A stretch of DNA of 42,601 nt from Bacteroidota bacterium. Lineage in GTDB: Bacteria; Bacteroidota; Bacteroidia; NS11-12g; UBA955. Positions 26,001 through 33,509 of the stretch are shown here, one piece after another. The position numbers were made by a program, and so were the translations under genes. The stretch spans positions 1-42,601 of the forward strand of contig CANFUB010000001.1 of the NCBI GenBank assembly GCA_947450015.1, in the 5' to 3' direction. How positions within the stretch are numbered: position 1 is the first letter of the stretch; each line of letters opens with the position of its first letter. Under the pieces are notes generated by a model that did not search any database, was not told the DNA's origin, and saw only the letters and a program-made list of their open reading frames with translations.

Positions 26001-27971
26001 AGGATTACAAACTTTGGCATCTGACAAGGTGTTCTGGTATCGCACACCACTTACCGATATTCTGGTTTTTAGTCGAAATGTATCGACACATTTTCCTGTT
26101 TTAGAAACTACGACACACATGATATTATACATGCCTGGCCAAAACCTCCCAATAATTACAGAATCACCCACATCGCTTCGGTAATATTTAAGACTATCGC
26201 GGTGCTGCAATACCCAAATATGACTATTGTTTCGATAGTAAGATGTATCGGAATAAATAACCTTAAGTTTACTGGTCATATTACCGCATATATTTGTATC
26301 CAAAACTTCGAAAGTCGGACGTGGTTTTTGCACCAATATTTTCCTTTTAAAAGTTGCTGAATCCTTGCAACCAAGTTTATTATAGGCCATTAATTTGACG
26401 GTATAATGTCCAGTATCAGGATATGAGAATTTAGGATTAACATTGGTATCGGTACCTAAAATAGAATTACTATTTGAATAGAATGTCCATTTATAAAAAT
26501 TTCTTACCTTAGAAGAACCTGCAACGGTGGCATTGTTGAAATTAATAAATTCACCAGGACAAGCGGGTATTGGTTTCCATGTAAATTTCGGCTTCATGCT
26601 ATCAATTACAATGGCCGTCTTTTGAATGGCTGTATCGATACAACCATTGGTGCCAGTAGCGATGAGCCTAACAGTGTATTTCGCAAAATAATTCCCAACG
26701 GCTTTGAATTGCGATCCAGTGCCCGTTTGTAAACTTGTATTCGGTAGTGAATCAAAAAATAAATTCCATTTATAACTAACGCCAACGCCATTCTTTACTA
26801 TTGATATATCATTTGCTGTAAAGGTATCTGGTTTCAAACAACCTAGCGGGTTATCAACTTGAAAAAAAGCAAGTGGTCCATTTACATTCACTTGGTTATT
26901 ATAAGTTCTTTCTGATTTACAGCCATACAATTGATCGGTAAATTTAAATGAATACTGACCCAAATCGGTAAACTTAATGGTCTTTGCTTTTGGTGTTTCA
27001 TTCACAAAATTATAGGAACCAGGGGTTATGGTATAACTTGGAAAGGCGCTGCGCGAATTCAGAAAAGTAAATGTCAACTTTTGACTGCCACAAATATTGA
27101 TTCTCGAAAACCCAACCGCTAGAATTAAACTATCTGCAAATTGCAAATAATTTAGTTTTTTAAGGGTATAGCTACAGCCCCTTTTAGTGGTAACTCGCAA
27201 GGAAATATCAAAAGTATCGGTGGTATTGAATTTTATATTGCTTGGATTGAATGCAGTGCTCGATGACGGGGTTGCTTTTGGGAACGACCAATTCCAAGCA
27301 CTTATTTTATTTTTTACAGTATCTGAAAGGTTGGTGAAGTTTATAAGCTTTGGAATGCAGCCGTTTAATTTATCGGCAGAGAAATTAAGTTTTACTGAAT
27401 CGGCAACATACACAATACTGTCGATTGTTTTTTTCTCTGTACAACCAAAAGAGTCTCTTAAGAAAACCGTTACATTTTTGTAGCCCGACGGATATGAATA
27501 AAGCACTCTCAGAGCTTTTGGACCATTTTTATAAAGTGTATTGTTCAATAACCAATCGCGAGAAACGGACCTGATGGTGTTATCAACCAATGTCACACTA
27601 TCGTTGTATCTACAAATTACCAATATCGAAGGTGTAACTTTAATGATTGGTTTTGGTTTGGCTTCAATAAAATTAGCCTTTGAAATGGTACATTTTGAAC
27701 CATCTGTATAGGTAAGACGAAGCGAAATATTGTATTTGCCCGAAAAGCTGAACAGATTAATGTAAGTGCTGTCTGATGAAACATAACCGCCGCCAACATT
27801 CCATTCGAAAGTGGTGCCTGGTGGAAAATTAGATGCTTTAAATTTTACAACTTGAGGGGCACAGATTATAGTGTCATCGGATGAAACCAAGACGGCTCCA
27901 CACTGTCCAAACCCTACTGTTGCAATGCTTAACGCAAAAATTAACAGATGTATTTTTAAGATAGTTTTCAA
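23055..27971 (-). CDS. Giant secreted PKD/Fn3 protein with T9SS type B (gliding-associated) sorting domain
   Basis: About 1638 residues from TTG 27971, which begins a clean signal peptide (MKTILKIHLLIFALSIATVGFGQ). A longer frame from TTG 28013 crosses the likely promoter. The body is a chain of at least ten PKD-like beta-sandwich repeats (cores such as TFEWNVGGG, NFYKWTFYSNSN, KWDFDGDGKIDNNS, WLWDFGNPSTY), most with one or two Cys. Three or so Fn3-like domains follow (about 1180-1530; PPVNFVTVQNNNDIYINW, NELRLSWLAYSGW). The last 90 residues, WVPNVFTPNKDGNNEIF through YNRWGERIFESNDVQQGWDG to YLYKLKALSLDG, are the type B/CHU_C sorting domain. Probably a large cell-surface adhesin or filament. 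Confidence 0.9.
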   Translation of the reverse strand: MKTILKIHLLIFALSIATVGFGQCGAVLVSSDDTIICAPQVVKFKASNFPPGTTFEWNVGGGYVSSDSTYINLFSFSGKYNISLRLTYTDGSKCTISKANFIEAKPKPIIKVTPSILVICRYNDSVTLVDNTIRSVSRDWLLNNTLYKNGPKALRVLYSYPSGYKNVTVFLRDSFGCTEKKTIDSIVYVADSVKLNFSADKLNGCIPKLINFTNLSDTVKNKISAWNWSFPKATPSSSTAFNPSNIKFNTTDTFDISLRVTTKRGCSYTLKKLNYLQFADSLILAVGFSRINICGSQKLTFTFLNSRSAFPSYTITPGSYNFVNETPKAKTIKFTDLGQYSFKFTDQLYGCKSERTYNNQVNVNGPLAFFQVDNPLGCLKPDTFTANDISIVKNGVGVSYKWNLFFDSLPNTSLQTGTGSQFKAVGNYFAKYTVRLIATGTNGCIDTAIQKTAIVIDSMKPKFTWKPIPACPGEFINFNNATVAGSSKVRNFYKWTFYSNSNSILGTDTNVNPKFSYPDTGHYTVKLMAYNKLGCKDSATFKRKILVQKPRPTFEVLDTNICGNMTSKLKVIYSDTSYYRNNSHIWVLQHRDSLKYYRSDVGDSVIIGRFWPGMYNIMCVVVSKTGKCVDTFRLKTRISVSGVRYQNTLSDAKVCNPYTITLTAKKLMEYNFKNKFASKISNYWSTNYDSNYLKIQSPSNLITPVKVKKAGTFYFGFSYYHSSGCSDSSSLFAVASGVKASFNAPFYGCVGRRIDLVNTSDPDAIKFKWFIKDSTNAGQFGPKDTSRNPYVTFNREGVFTIGLITYGNGLCTDTGYKFMVVNDIRAQFTSNDTLNYCAPIISTVMAKTHPYIYKYSWRFSQGDTITENLSTISTLFLENTGPAGSDVRLIVDAYGCSDTLEKKGFIKIIGPIPRFTISNFVGCEKLTVKYTNQSKYFNRFYLEYGDGNYLDSVNFNKHTYQIYDRSLAQQVFKPRLFVVDSLGCLAMFKPKDSIVVKRAPNANFTIDKDTGCSALKVSFRNISLGSQTVKWDFDGDGKIDNNSDAPQYFYPTGNFSPVLIARGSNGCEDTLRNKFSIKAYAPPVATFVADKDTICYNTSINFTANSLPSNSSIKQWLWDFGNPSTYKDSSTKQNPTFTFNNIKLNQVVLFVKDKNNCTDTFTKFVYVNDTLGLQAPPVNFVTVQNNNDIYINWSKSVYSRFIGYNLYKDFSGLTNIYSTSDRFDTTFKVQSGIDVSKLRYCYTLNTLDNCNVKGKTAKSHCTMLLNVVDSVNELRLSWLAYSGWDNGSNIGVGQYYIYRSENGGAFKLHDSVGSKITSFADKKLCNKNYCYYIIAVEKNKRWRSQSNTACGTPKYVFPTEAVKPIATTVLSDNATYTRWLPYNFVKNVETYHISRYAIGSSVDNNYATSDSTGFIDKGINVNTNETSYTYTIRAEDHCGNFSPTSSISKTILLKGSTANYVNQLNWNPYEYWYSGIKQYEIFLRDKNSYNFLSKVDSITNVFQYKDDKLDDSICFYVTAIKDSVGGVTSRSNVACLIAESQVWVPNVFTPNKDGNNEIFIPSAILVYNKTGNPILDYHLEIYNRWGERIFESNDVQQGWDGTFMGKPCQEGHYLYKLKALSLDGAKNFNLDGVITLLR

Positions 27972-27982
27972 TATAGTTTTAG

Positions 27983-28013
27983 CAAAAGTACTGATATAAT
28001 ACAAGGAAAACAA
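27983..28013 (-). promoter_or_regulatory. Putative promoter of the giant PKD gene
   Basis: On the minus strand, TTG (28013-28011), a 20-base spacer and TACTTTTG (27990-27983). Transcription would begin near 27977, only about six bases before the TTG at 27971, hence the preference for that start codon. Confidence 0.5.
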
Positions 28014-28024
28014 GATTTTTTTAT

Positions 28025-28032
28025 TACGTTTG
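28025..28032 (+). promoter_or_regulatory. Putative -7 element for the TPR lipoprotein
   Basis: TACGTTTG matches TAnnTTTG; the predicted leader to the ATG at 28058 is about 20 bases. No -33 TTG is found at 19 bases. It faces away from the giant-gene promoter. Confidence 0.45.
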
Positions 28033-28057
28033 TAGCCTTAGTAACATCATATCAACA

Positions 28058-28753
28058 ATGTATAGACCAATTTTAGCCATAATAGTTGCCTCTTTTTTAA
28101 TAACTTCTTGCCAATCTAATGCTTCTAAAAGCAAATCTTCTGAAAATAATTGGCAACAGATTTATAAAACTGCTTATACCAATCACGACTATCCAACAGC
28201 AATCGTGGCGCTAAATCAGCTTTTGCTTCAAGATTCAGCCAATTCGGATCATTACGATTCACTAGCAACCTACTATTTGAAAAGAACACAAAATATTTAC
28301 GGTGGTAAAATTGTTGTAGAAAAAGGGTTAAAGCTAAATCCTAAAAACCACTTATTGCTTGAATATCAAGGTCTTGTATTAATTGGTGAAGGTAAACTAC
28401 CAGAAGCAAGGGCTATTTTTGAGAAGGCATTTGAAATTTCAAAATTGAACAAATTTCAGTATATGATTGCAACTACCTATGCTAACGAAAGCAACTATGC
28501 GGAATTTGAGCGCATTGTTGATGGCTTAATAAACAATCCTAATTTACCTTCAGAAAAATTTGAAGCAATGATTGATAACAACAATTCTCAGATGGTAGAA
28601 TTGAAGGCTACTTGTTACTTATCAAAGGCGAAGCTTAGCAAAGATGCTGTATCGATGAAAAACTACATTGATAGCACCTTAAAAATCCAACCAGATTATC
28701 AAGAAGCTTACTATATGCTAGAAGAATTAAATAAACGCACGGGCGCTAAATAA
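28058..28753 (+). CDS. TPR-repeat lipoprotein, function unknown
   Basis: 231 residues. The signal peptide and lipobox are MYRPILAIIVASFLITSC (lipidated Cys18). The mature part contains three to four TPR-like helix pairs (WQQIYKTAYTNHDYPTAIVALNQLL, DHYDSLATYYLKRTQNIYGG, NHLLLEYQGLVLIGEGKLPEARAIFEKAF, QEAYYMLEELNK). The protein should sit on the periplasmic face of a membrane and scaffold an unknown partner. I do not recognise a named family. The stop is one base from the convergent stop of the cobalamin adenosyltransferase gene. Confidence 0.8.
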   Translation: MYRPILAIIVASFLITSCQSNASKSKSSENNWQQIYKTAYTNHDYPTAIVALNQLLLQDSANSDHYDSLATYYLKRTQNIYGGKIVVEKGLKLNPKNHLLLEYQGLVLIGEGKLPEARAIFEKAFEISKLNKFQYMIATTYANESNYAEFERIVDGLINNPNLPSEKFEAMIDNNNSQMVELKATCYLSKAKLSKDAVSMKNYIDSTLKIQPDYQEAYYMLEELNKRTGAK

Positions 28754-28754
28754 T

Positions 28755-29300
28755 TTAAATTCTAGGTTTCCAATTCACTTCTGCAACGCCTTGTTTAAGG
28801 CCAGTGTATCTACCAAGCACAAAGAGATAGTCAGACAATCTGTTTAAATATTGGATGATAAGTGGTTCTATTCCATCTATTTCATTTAAATGCACTGTCA
28901 ATCGCTCAGCCCTTCTGCAAATACATCTTGCAACATGGCAATGCGCTATTTCTGCGCTTCCAGCTGGCAAAACAAATGAACGCAATTCTGGCAATTCCTC
29001 ATTCATAAAATCGATGGCTTCTTCTAAAGCAATACAATCGGCCTCGTGTAAATCGGGAACTATCATTTTGCTACCCGGTGCCGAGGCCAATAAACTACCT
29101 ACAGTAAATAAGCGATCTTGTATTTCGGAAAGTACAGCGGTATTCTTTGAATCTGTAACAAATGAACGCAATATGCCTAAATAGGAATTAAGCTCATCAA
29201 CAGTGCCATATGACTCAATTCTAATATGGTGTTTTGGAACTCTATCGCCTCCAATTAAAGATGTTTCTCCGGCATCGCCACGTTTGGTATAAATTTTCAT
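28755..29300 (-). CDS. Cob(I)alamin adenosyltransferase, PduO type
   Basis: A 181-residue protein. The ATP-binding N-terminus is IYTKRGDAGETSLIGGDRVPK and the rest is a helical bundle with ESYGTVDELNSYLG, LPELRSFVLPAGS, CRRAERL and LNRLSDYLFVLGRY. All are hallmarks of the PduO/MMAB family. It transfers the adenosyl group of ATP to cobalamin to make coenzyme B12. No B12-dependent enzyme lies nearby; in Bacteroidota methylmalonyl-CoA mutase is the usual client. It is the last gene of the operon starting at 31568, 9 bases after the ABC ATPase. Confidence 0.93.
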   Translation of the reverse strand: MKIYTKRGDAGETSLIGGDRVPKHHIRIESYGTVDELNSYLGILRSFVTDSKNTAVLSEIQDRLFTVGSLLASAPGSKMIVPDLHEADCIALEEAIDFMNEELPELRSFVLPAGSAEIAHCHVARCICRRAERLTVHLNEIDGIEPLIIQYLNRLSDYLFVLGRYTGLKQGVAEVNWKPRI

Positions 29301-29309
29301 TGTATTGTT

Positions 29310-30026
29310 TTAAACAAACTGAATGGCATTTTGTTCGAACTTGTCGTTAATTAAATCGGTTTCAATTAAACCATCTCTAAGGCGTACAATTCGTTTTGCA
29401 TTTAACGCAATGTCTTCCTCGTGGGTCACCAATACAATTGTGTTTCCGTTTTTATGTATTTCTCTAAATAGTGCCATGATTTCTACAGATGTTTTGGTAT
29501 CCAAATTTCCTGTTGGCTCATCGGCCAAAAGAATACTTGGGTTATTAACCAAACCACGCGCAATGGCTACCCTTTGTCTTTGACCGCCAGACAATTCATT
29601 GGGCTTGTGTTTCATACGGTCTTTCAAACCCACTTGAATGAGTACTTCCTCTGCTCTCGCAGTTCTTTCTTTTTTTGAAAGGCCCGCATATACCAAGGGC
29701 AAAGCAACATTTTCGAGCGCATCCATTCTCGGCAACAAATTAAAGGTTTGAAAAACAAAACCAATTTCTTTGTTTCTTACCTCTGCGAGCTTATTTTCTG
29801 TCATTAAACTCACATCAGTTCCATTTAATATATATTGTCCATTTGTAAATGAATCTAAACAACCAATAATGTTCATTAGGGTAGATTTACCTGAACCTGA
29901 TGGCCCCATTAAAGCAACATATTCTCCCTTATCAATTTGCAAATCGATATTCTTTATGGCTTGCACAATTTCATTTCCTACTTTATAGGATTTTTGAATG
30001 CCAATAATATCAATTAAATGGCTCAT
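29310..30026 (-). CDS. ABC transporter ATP-binding protein, LolD/MacB type
   Basis: 238 residues. Walker A GPSGSGKST (41-49), the Q-loop VFQTFNLLPRMDALENVALPLVYAG, signature LSGGQRQRVAIARGL (about 145-158), Walker B ILLADEPTGNLD, and the switch His in VTHEEDIAL. The Q-loop and D-loop sequences are typical of the LolD/MacB/FtsE group, which powers lipoprotein release or mechanotransmission rather than classical uptake. The partner permease is not in this window. The ATG overlaps the gatC stop by four bases (ATGA). Confidence 0.88.
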   Translation of the reverse strand: MSHLIDIIGIQKSYKVGNEIVQAIKNIDLQIDKGEYVALMGPSGSGKSTLMNIIGCLDSFTNGQYILNGTDVSLMTENKLAEVRNKEIGFVFQTFNLLPRMDALENVALPLVYAGLSKKERTARAEEVLIQVGLKDRMKHKPNELSGGQRQRVAIARGLVNNPSILLADEPTGNLDTKTSVEIMALFREIHKNGNTIVLVTHEEDIALNAKRIVRLRDGLIETDLINDKFEQNAIQFV

Positions 30027-30319
30027 AGTGGCTTTTCTATAACTTTTGGAACCCTAAAATAATCTGAATCTTTTTTAGGTGCATTTTTCAATGCCTCTGC
30101 TCTTGTAATCGATTCAATAACCTTGTCTTCGCGCACATTGTTCTGAGTTTCGGTCATGTATATTAGTGGCGCGATACCTTCTGTATCGATCTCATTTAAT
30201 TTTTCGCAGAGTGCTAGGATGTTTTCCAAATCCTTTTTAATATTAGCTTTACCTTGTGCATCAAACTCAAGTCGTGCAAGGTGTGCCAATTGTTCAATTT
30301 TTTCGTTTGTAATTTCCAT
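30023..30319 (-). CDS. gatC: Asp-tRNA(Asn)/Glu-tRNA(Gln) amidotransferase subunit C
   Basis: 98 residues from ATG 30319; a TTG one codon upstream is also in frame but lies within plsC. MEITNEKIEQLAHLARLEF starts the helical GatC pattern. The Leu/Glu-rich middle and the C-terminal VREDKVIESITRAEALKNAPKKDSDYFRVPKVIE are highly typical. GatC clamps GatA to GatB in the enzyme that amidates misacylated Glu-tRNA(Gln). gatA and gatB are elsewhere. The start overlaps the plsC stop by one base (TGATG). Confidence 0.92.
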   Translation of the reverse strand: MEITNEKIEQLAHLARLEFDAQGKANIKKDLENILALCEKLNEIDTEGIAPLIYMTETQNNVREDKVIESITRAEALKNAPKKDSDYFRVPKVIEKPL

Positions 30320-31041
30320 CAACTAGGGTTTTGATTTAATTCTTTTTCAATAATAGCAAATATTTTGTCGCGCAGACCATTCGCATCCTCGCCTTTTAGA
30401 TGATTGGTTGCTTCTACACGATGAATTTTATAGGACAATGGTTGAGAATAAAATTCAAACTTCTCATCGGGCAGAATTTTATAATTATTATAAAATGTTA
30501 CGGGTACAATTGGCACATTGTTGTCGATGGCTAATTTAAATGCCCCATTTTTAAATGGTTTAAGTTTAGGTGCAAACTTCCAAATGGTGCCTTCTGGAAA
30601 GATAATGATGCTATAACCTGCTTGTATTCTTTCGGCAGCAGTCACAAAAGATTTATGCGCCCCAATGGCGCTGCTTCTATCAACTGCGATGTCGATGGTT
30701 CTAAAAAAAATGCCAAACAAAGGAATCTTGGCCAATTCTTTTTTTGCCATAAAACAACCTTTCTCAGGGAAGAATAAACCAAATGCAATAATATCGATAT
30801 AGGATGAATGGTTTGAAACATAGATGGCTGGTCCTTTTGGCAAAGCCATTGCTTGAAGTTTTTTCACCTTAACAAAATTAATTATCACTAAAAACCAGGC
30901 CCAAATTTTTCTGAGCTTATTGGCCTTAGGATACCATGCCTCTTTGCCAAGAAACAATGCAAAAAAGGGATACAGTACTAGAAAACTAATGGCGAACCAA
31001 AAGACAAACCATAGGGCCCCTATCCTACCGATTAATTTCAA
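30319..31041 (-). CDS. plsC: 1-acyl-sn-glycerol-3-phosphate acyltransferase (PlsC family)
   Basis: 240 residues. One N-terminal membrane helix (about 8-32) precedes the acyltransferase motif NHSSYID (Asn77, His78, Asp83). Motif II is FFRTIDIAVDRSS, and motif III is IIFPEGTIW near residue 150, all in the expected order. The enzyme makes phosphatidic acid from lysophosphatidic acid and acyl donors at the inner membrane. Related Bacteroidota proteins can act on other lysolipids. It overlaps the DUF4199 gene upstream by 4 bases. Confidence 0.88.
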   Translation of the reverse strand: MKLIGRIGALWFVFWFAISFLVLYPFFALFLGKEAWYPKANKLRKIWAWFLVIINFVKVKKLQAMALPKGPAIYVSNHSSYIDIIAFGLFFPEKGCFMAKKELAKIPLFGIFFRTIDIAVDRSSAIGAHKSFVTAAERIQAGYSIIIFPEGTIWKFAPKLKPFKNGAFKLAIDNNVPIVPVTFYNNYKILPDEKFEFYSQPLSYKIHRVEATNHLKGEDANGLRDKIFAIIEKELNQNPS

Positions 31042-31568
31042 TTGGCCGTATGTGTTGTAGTTTTAGGACGAAGAAAATATCCAAAGATGGCGCTAAAAAA
31101 CAAACCGCGCGATGCCCCCATAAATATATTGCTTACAAATTGTTGGGTTGGGTTGTAGGCATATTTAATATTTTCGATTGCAGTATTTAGTTGCACGGGT
31201 GTTTTGTTCAATTTTACAGCATCTATCTTTGCGAGGTTAATTCTGTAATTAATGAGTTCAGTAATAAACTGCGGTTTGAATGTTAGAAAATAAGAAAACA
31301 AAAGCGACACAGAACAGCCTATCATAATACTAACAAAGAAACCCATAAACACTGCACGACCTAAGGTAAACTGCTCAGGATTTGCATCCCTGTAAGCCTT
31401 TATGAAAAGAAAGATACCAATTGCTGGCACAATCATAAACTCGCTTAACACAAAAATTACATTACTTAAACCTGATGACTTATAGATAGCAGAAGTGGTA
31501 TAAATGTAATTCAAAGCTGCGCAAGCGCTACCGAAAGCAAGGCCGTAGATTAATATTTTTTTACTCAT
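31038..31568 (-). CDS. DUF4199 family membrane protein
   Basis: 176 residues with four predicted membrane helices (about 5-25, 34-54, 73-97, 148-168). The sequence FTLGRAVFMGFFVSIMIGCSVSLLFSYF between helices 2 and 3 is the usual DUF4199 pattern. A periplasmic or cytoplasmic loop with INYRINLAKIDAV follows. The family is Bacteroidota-specific and has no known function. It heads the operon DUF4199-plsC-gatC-ABC-adenosyltransferase. Confidence 0.75.
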   Translation of the reverse strand: MSKKILIYGLAFGSACAALNYIYTTSAIYKSSGLSNVIFVLSEFMIVPAIGIFLFIKAYRDANPEQFTLGRAVFMGFFVSIMIGCSVSLLFSYFLTFKPQFITELINYRINLAKIDAVKLNKTPVQLNTAIENIKYAYNPTQQFVSNIFMGASRGLFFSAIFGYFLRPKTTTHTAN

Positions 31569-31581
31569 TTTAAATTGTTTA

Positions 31582-31589
31582 CAAAACTA
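31582..31589 (-). promoter_or_regulatory. Putative -7 element for the DUF4199 operon
   Basis: The minus strand reads TAGTTTTG (TAnnTTTG), 14 bases before the ATG at 31568, predicting a leader of about 9 bases. No -33 match at 19 bases. Confidence 0.45.
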
Positions 31590-31648
31590 TGACAAAAAGA
31601 TTTTATAATGCTTTGTTATTTTAAAAAAATGCGGAAATTTGCAGACAT

Positions 31649-32206
31649 ATGGAATTTAAAGATATTGTAGCAATTGCAGGAATGCCAGGATTGTATAAAA
31701 TTGTTGGACAAAGACAAAATGGATTAATTGTTGAAGCCTTGGATGGCACTGGTAAAAAAATACCAACTTCGCCAAACACAAAGGTTTCAATTCTCTCTGA
31801 TATTGCAATGTTTACAATGGAAGGCGAAGAAAAGTTAGCAAAAATTTTATTGACAATTTTCGACCAATCTAAAAACGGCCTACAAGTGCCAGATAAAAAA
31901 GCAAATGATGATGCCTTTCCGCAATTCATTGGCAAAGTTTTACCTAACTACGACAATGAGCGCATCTATCTTTCTGACATGAAAAAATTAGCCAATTGGT
32001 ACAACATTTTAAAAGACCAATATGACTTTGAATCGTTGCGCAAAGAGTTAGCCGATGCTGAATCTGCAGAAAATGAAGATAGTGCTTCTGACAAACCAAA
32101 AGTAGAGGTAAAAGCTAAAGCAGAAAAAGTAATTAAAAACACCAATGCAAAAGGTGACAGCAAAAGCAAAGGCAAAGCTGTAGGAACCATTAGAAAAATG
32201 GCTTAA
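31649..32206 (+). CDS. DUF5606 family protein
   Basis: 185 residues. The conserved N-terminal domain (about 1-70: FKDIVAIAGMPGLYKIVGQRQNGLIVEALDGTGKKI, then SILSDIAMFT) looks like a small SH3/KOW-like barrel. A second conserved part reaches about 130 (KVLPNYDNERIYLSDMKKLANWYNIL). The last 50 residues are a disordered Lys/Ala/Glu/Asp tail. The family is common and almost confined to Bacteroidota; its function is unknown. A cytoplasmic nucleic-acid or protein binder is plausible. TTTG at 31612 plus GAAATTTG at 31634 makes a near-consensus promoter just upstream. Confidence 0.85.
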   Translation: MEFKDIVAIAGMPGLYKIVGQRQNGLIVEALDGTGKKIPTSPNTKVSILSDIAMFTMEGEEKLAKILLTIFDQSKNGLQVPDKKANDDAFPQFIGKVLPNYDNERIYLSDMKKLANWYNILKDQYDFESLRKELADAESAENEDSASDKPKVEVKAKAEKVIKNTNAKGDSKSKGKAVGTIRKMA

Positions 32207-32233
32207 TCAATTTAACAATTATATATTTGAAAT

Positions 32234-32259
32234 AAACCCTGCTGAAAAGTGGGGTTTTT
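32234..32259 (+). terminator. Terminator between DUF5606 and ribH
   Basis: A 10-bp stem (32234-32243 with 32248-32257, two G-U pairs) closed by a GAAA tetraloop, then T residues to 32259. It serves the plus-strand gene and, through its A/T-rich arms, weakly the convergent ribH. Confidence 0.8.
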
Positions 32260-32264
32260 CTTTG

Positions 32265-32741
32265 CTAAAGATTTAGCATTTTAAGGGCTGTCACAGCGGC
32301 TTCAACGCCTTTGTTGCCATGCTTTCCACCACTTCTATCGATGGCTTGTTGCAAGTTATCGGTAGTTAACACCCCAAAAATAACGGGGGCACTGTAATCC
32401 AAGGAAACACGCATAATACCATTGGCAGTTGCATCGCATATAAAATCAAAATGCCTGGTCTCACCTTGAATCACACAGCCTAGACATATCACAGCATCAA
32501 CCTCTAAAGTTTCGAACATGTGCTGCGCACCATATGCTAATTCAAAGGTACCAGGAACCGATTTAATGATTATTTGTTCATCGCTAGCACCTGCACTTAT
32601 CAGGGTATCGATAGCACCTTGTAGCAAGGCATTTGTAATTGTTGAATTCCATTCTGAAACAACAATGCCGAAGTGTTTATCTTCGGCATTGGGTATATCA
32701 TTAATATTGAATTCTGACAGGTTTTTTAAAACAGTCGCCAT
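32265..32741 (-). CDS. ribH: 6,7-Dimethyl-8-ribityllumazine synthase
   Basis: 158 residues, the standard size. GIVVSEWNSTITNALLQGAID (substrate aromatic Trp31), KSVPGTFELAYGAQ, the phosphate-binding CVIQGETRHFDF with catalytic His97, and PVIFGVLTTDNLQQAIDRSGGKHGNKGVEAA are all canonical. It condenses 3,4-dihydroxy-2-butanone 4-phosphate with the ribityl-aminouracil in riboflavin synthesis and forms icosahedral or pentameric shells. It follows the TPR membrane protein by 11 bases and is probably co-transcribed. I see no FMN riboswitch. Confidence 0.95.
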   Translation of the reverse strand: MATVLKNLSEFNINDIPNAEDKHFGIVVSEWNSTITNALLQGAIDTLISAGASDEQIIIKSVPGTFELAYGAQHMFETLEVDAVICLGCVIQGETRHFDFICDATANGIMRVSLDYSAPVIFGVLTTDNLQQAIDRSGGKHGNKGVEAAVTALKMLNL

Positions 32742-32752
32742 TCTTAATTATA

Positions 32753-33451
32753 TTATTCTGCAGTTTTTGCTTCGGCACGTGCAATGAATTTATCAATATC
32801 ATTATTGCCTTCTGCATCTTTATATTCCTTTTTCAATTTGTTGTAAATATCCAAAGCTTCTTTCCACTCATCTCTTTTCTCATGCACACGGGCTGCTTTT
32901 CTGTACCACCAAACAGCGGTAAATTCGGTCGTTGCTCCTTTGGCGGCTTTGGTATATTGACTTAACGCTTTTTCTAAATCTTTGTTTTCAACGTAAGCAT
33001 CACCTAATAATCCAACCACTTGCGTGCTCATTACTTTATCGGAAAAACCAACTTTCTCAAGGTATTCCACAGCCTTTTTGTATTCACCAGTGTATAGGAA
33101 AGAGGTGCCAGCCATATAAGCTGCTAAGTCACCCGCTTTAGTTCCACTGTACTCATCGGCCAATTTAGGGGCCATTTTTGCTACAGTATAAAAAGAATCC
33201 ATATCAAACAAGGTTTGTGTTTTGTAAATCGCTGTTAAACCTTCTTTTTCTTTTGGCATTTTGTATAAAAATTGGTAGGCTATAATACCGGCAGTTAAGG
33301 CAATTACGCCAACCACACCATACACCAAAGTTTTATTTTGACCATTCAGCCAATTTTTGATTTTATCTACGAACATGCTGCTTGAAGAGGGCCCTCTTGG
33401 CGATTCTTCTTGTTCTGTGTATTGTTCTTCTATTTCTTCGTTGTTGCTCAT
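32753..33451 (-). CDS. TPR-containing single-pass membrane protein
   Basis: 232 residues. A very acidic N-terminal segment (residues 1-20) and linker precede one membrane helix (about 42-63: LVYGVVGVIALTAGIIAYQFLY), leaving about 165 residues outside. These contain TPR pairs (AYMAGTSFLYTGEYKKAVEYLEKV, GLLGDAYVENKDLEKALSQYTKAA, WYRKAARVHEKRDEWKEALDIYNKL). The layout resembles YfgM-like periplasmic chaperone adaptors, a comparison only. Linkage to ribH recurs in Bacteroidota as I recall, but the function is not established. Confidence 0.8.
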   Translation of the reverse strand: MSNNEEIEEQYTEQEESPRGPSSSSMFVDKIKNWLNGQNKTLVYGVVGVIALTAGIIAYQFLYKMPKEKEGLTAIYKTQTLFDMDSFYTVAKMAPKLADEYSGTKAGDLAAYMAGTSFLYTGEYKKAVEYLEKVGFSDKVMSTQVVGLLGDAYVENKDLEKALSQYTKAAKGATTEFTAVWWYRKAARVHEKRDEWKEALDIYNKLKKEYKDAEGNNDIDKFIARAEAKTAE

Positions 33452-33509
33452 GTAATGACTGTTAATATATTAAAAAGTGTGCGAAAATAGTTAAATTAAT
33501 TTAATTAAT

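Noticed and set aside
18500..27900. PKD repeats as a CRISPR array or tandem DNA repeat
   Set aside because: The repeat is at protein level only; the DNA of the units is too diverged and the period (about 250 bases) too long.
32260..32760. FMN riboswitch near ribH
   Set aside because: ribH is 11 bases after the TPR gene, leaving no room for an aptamer.
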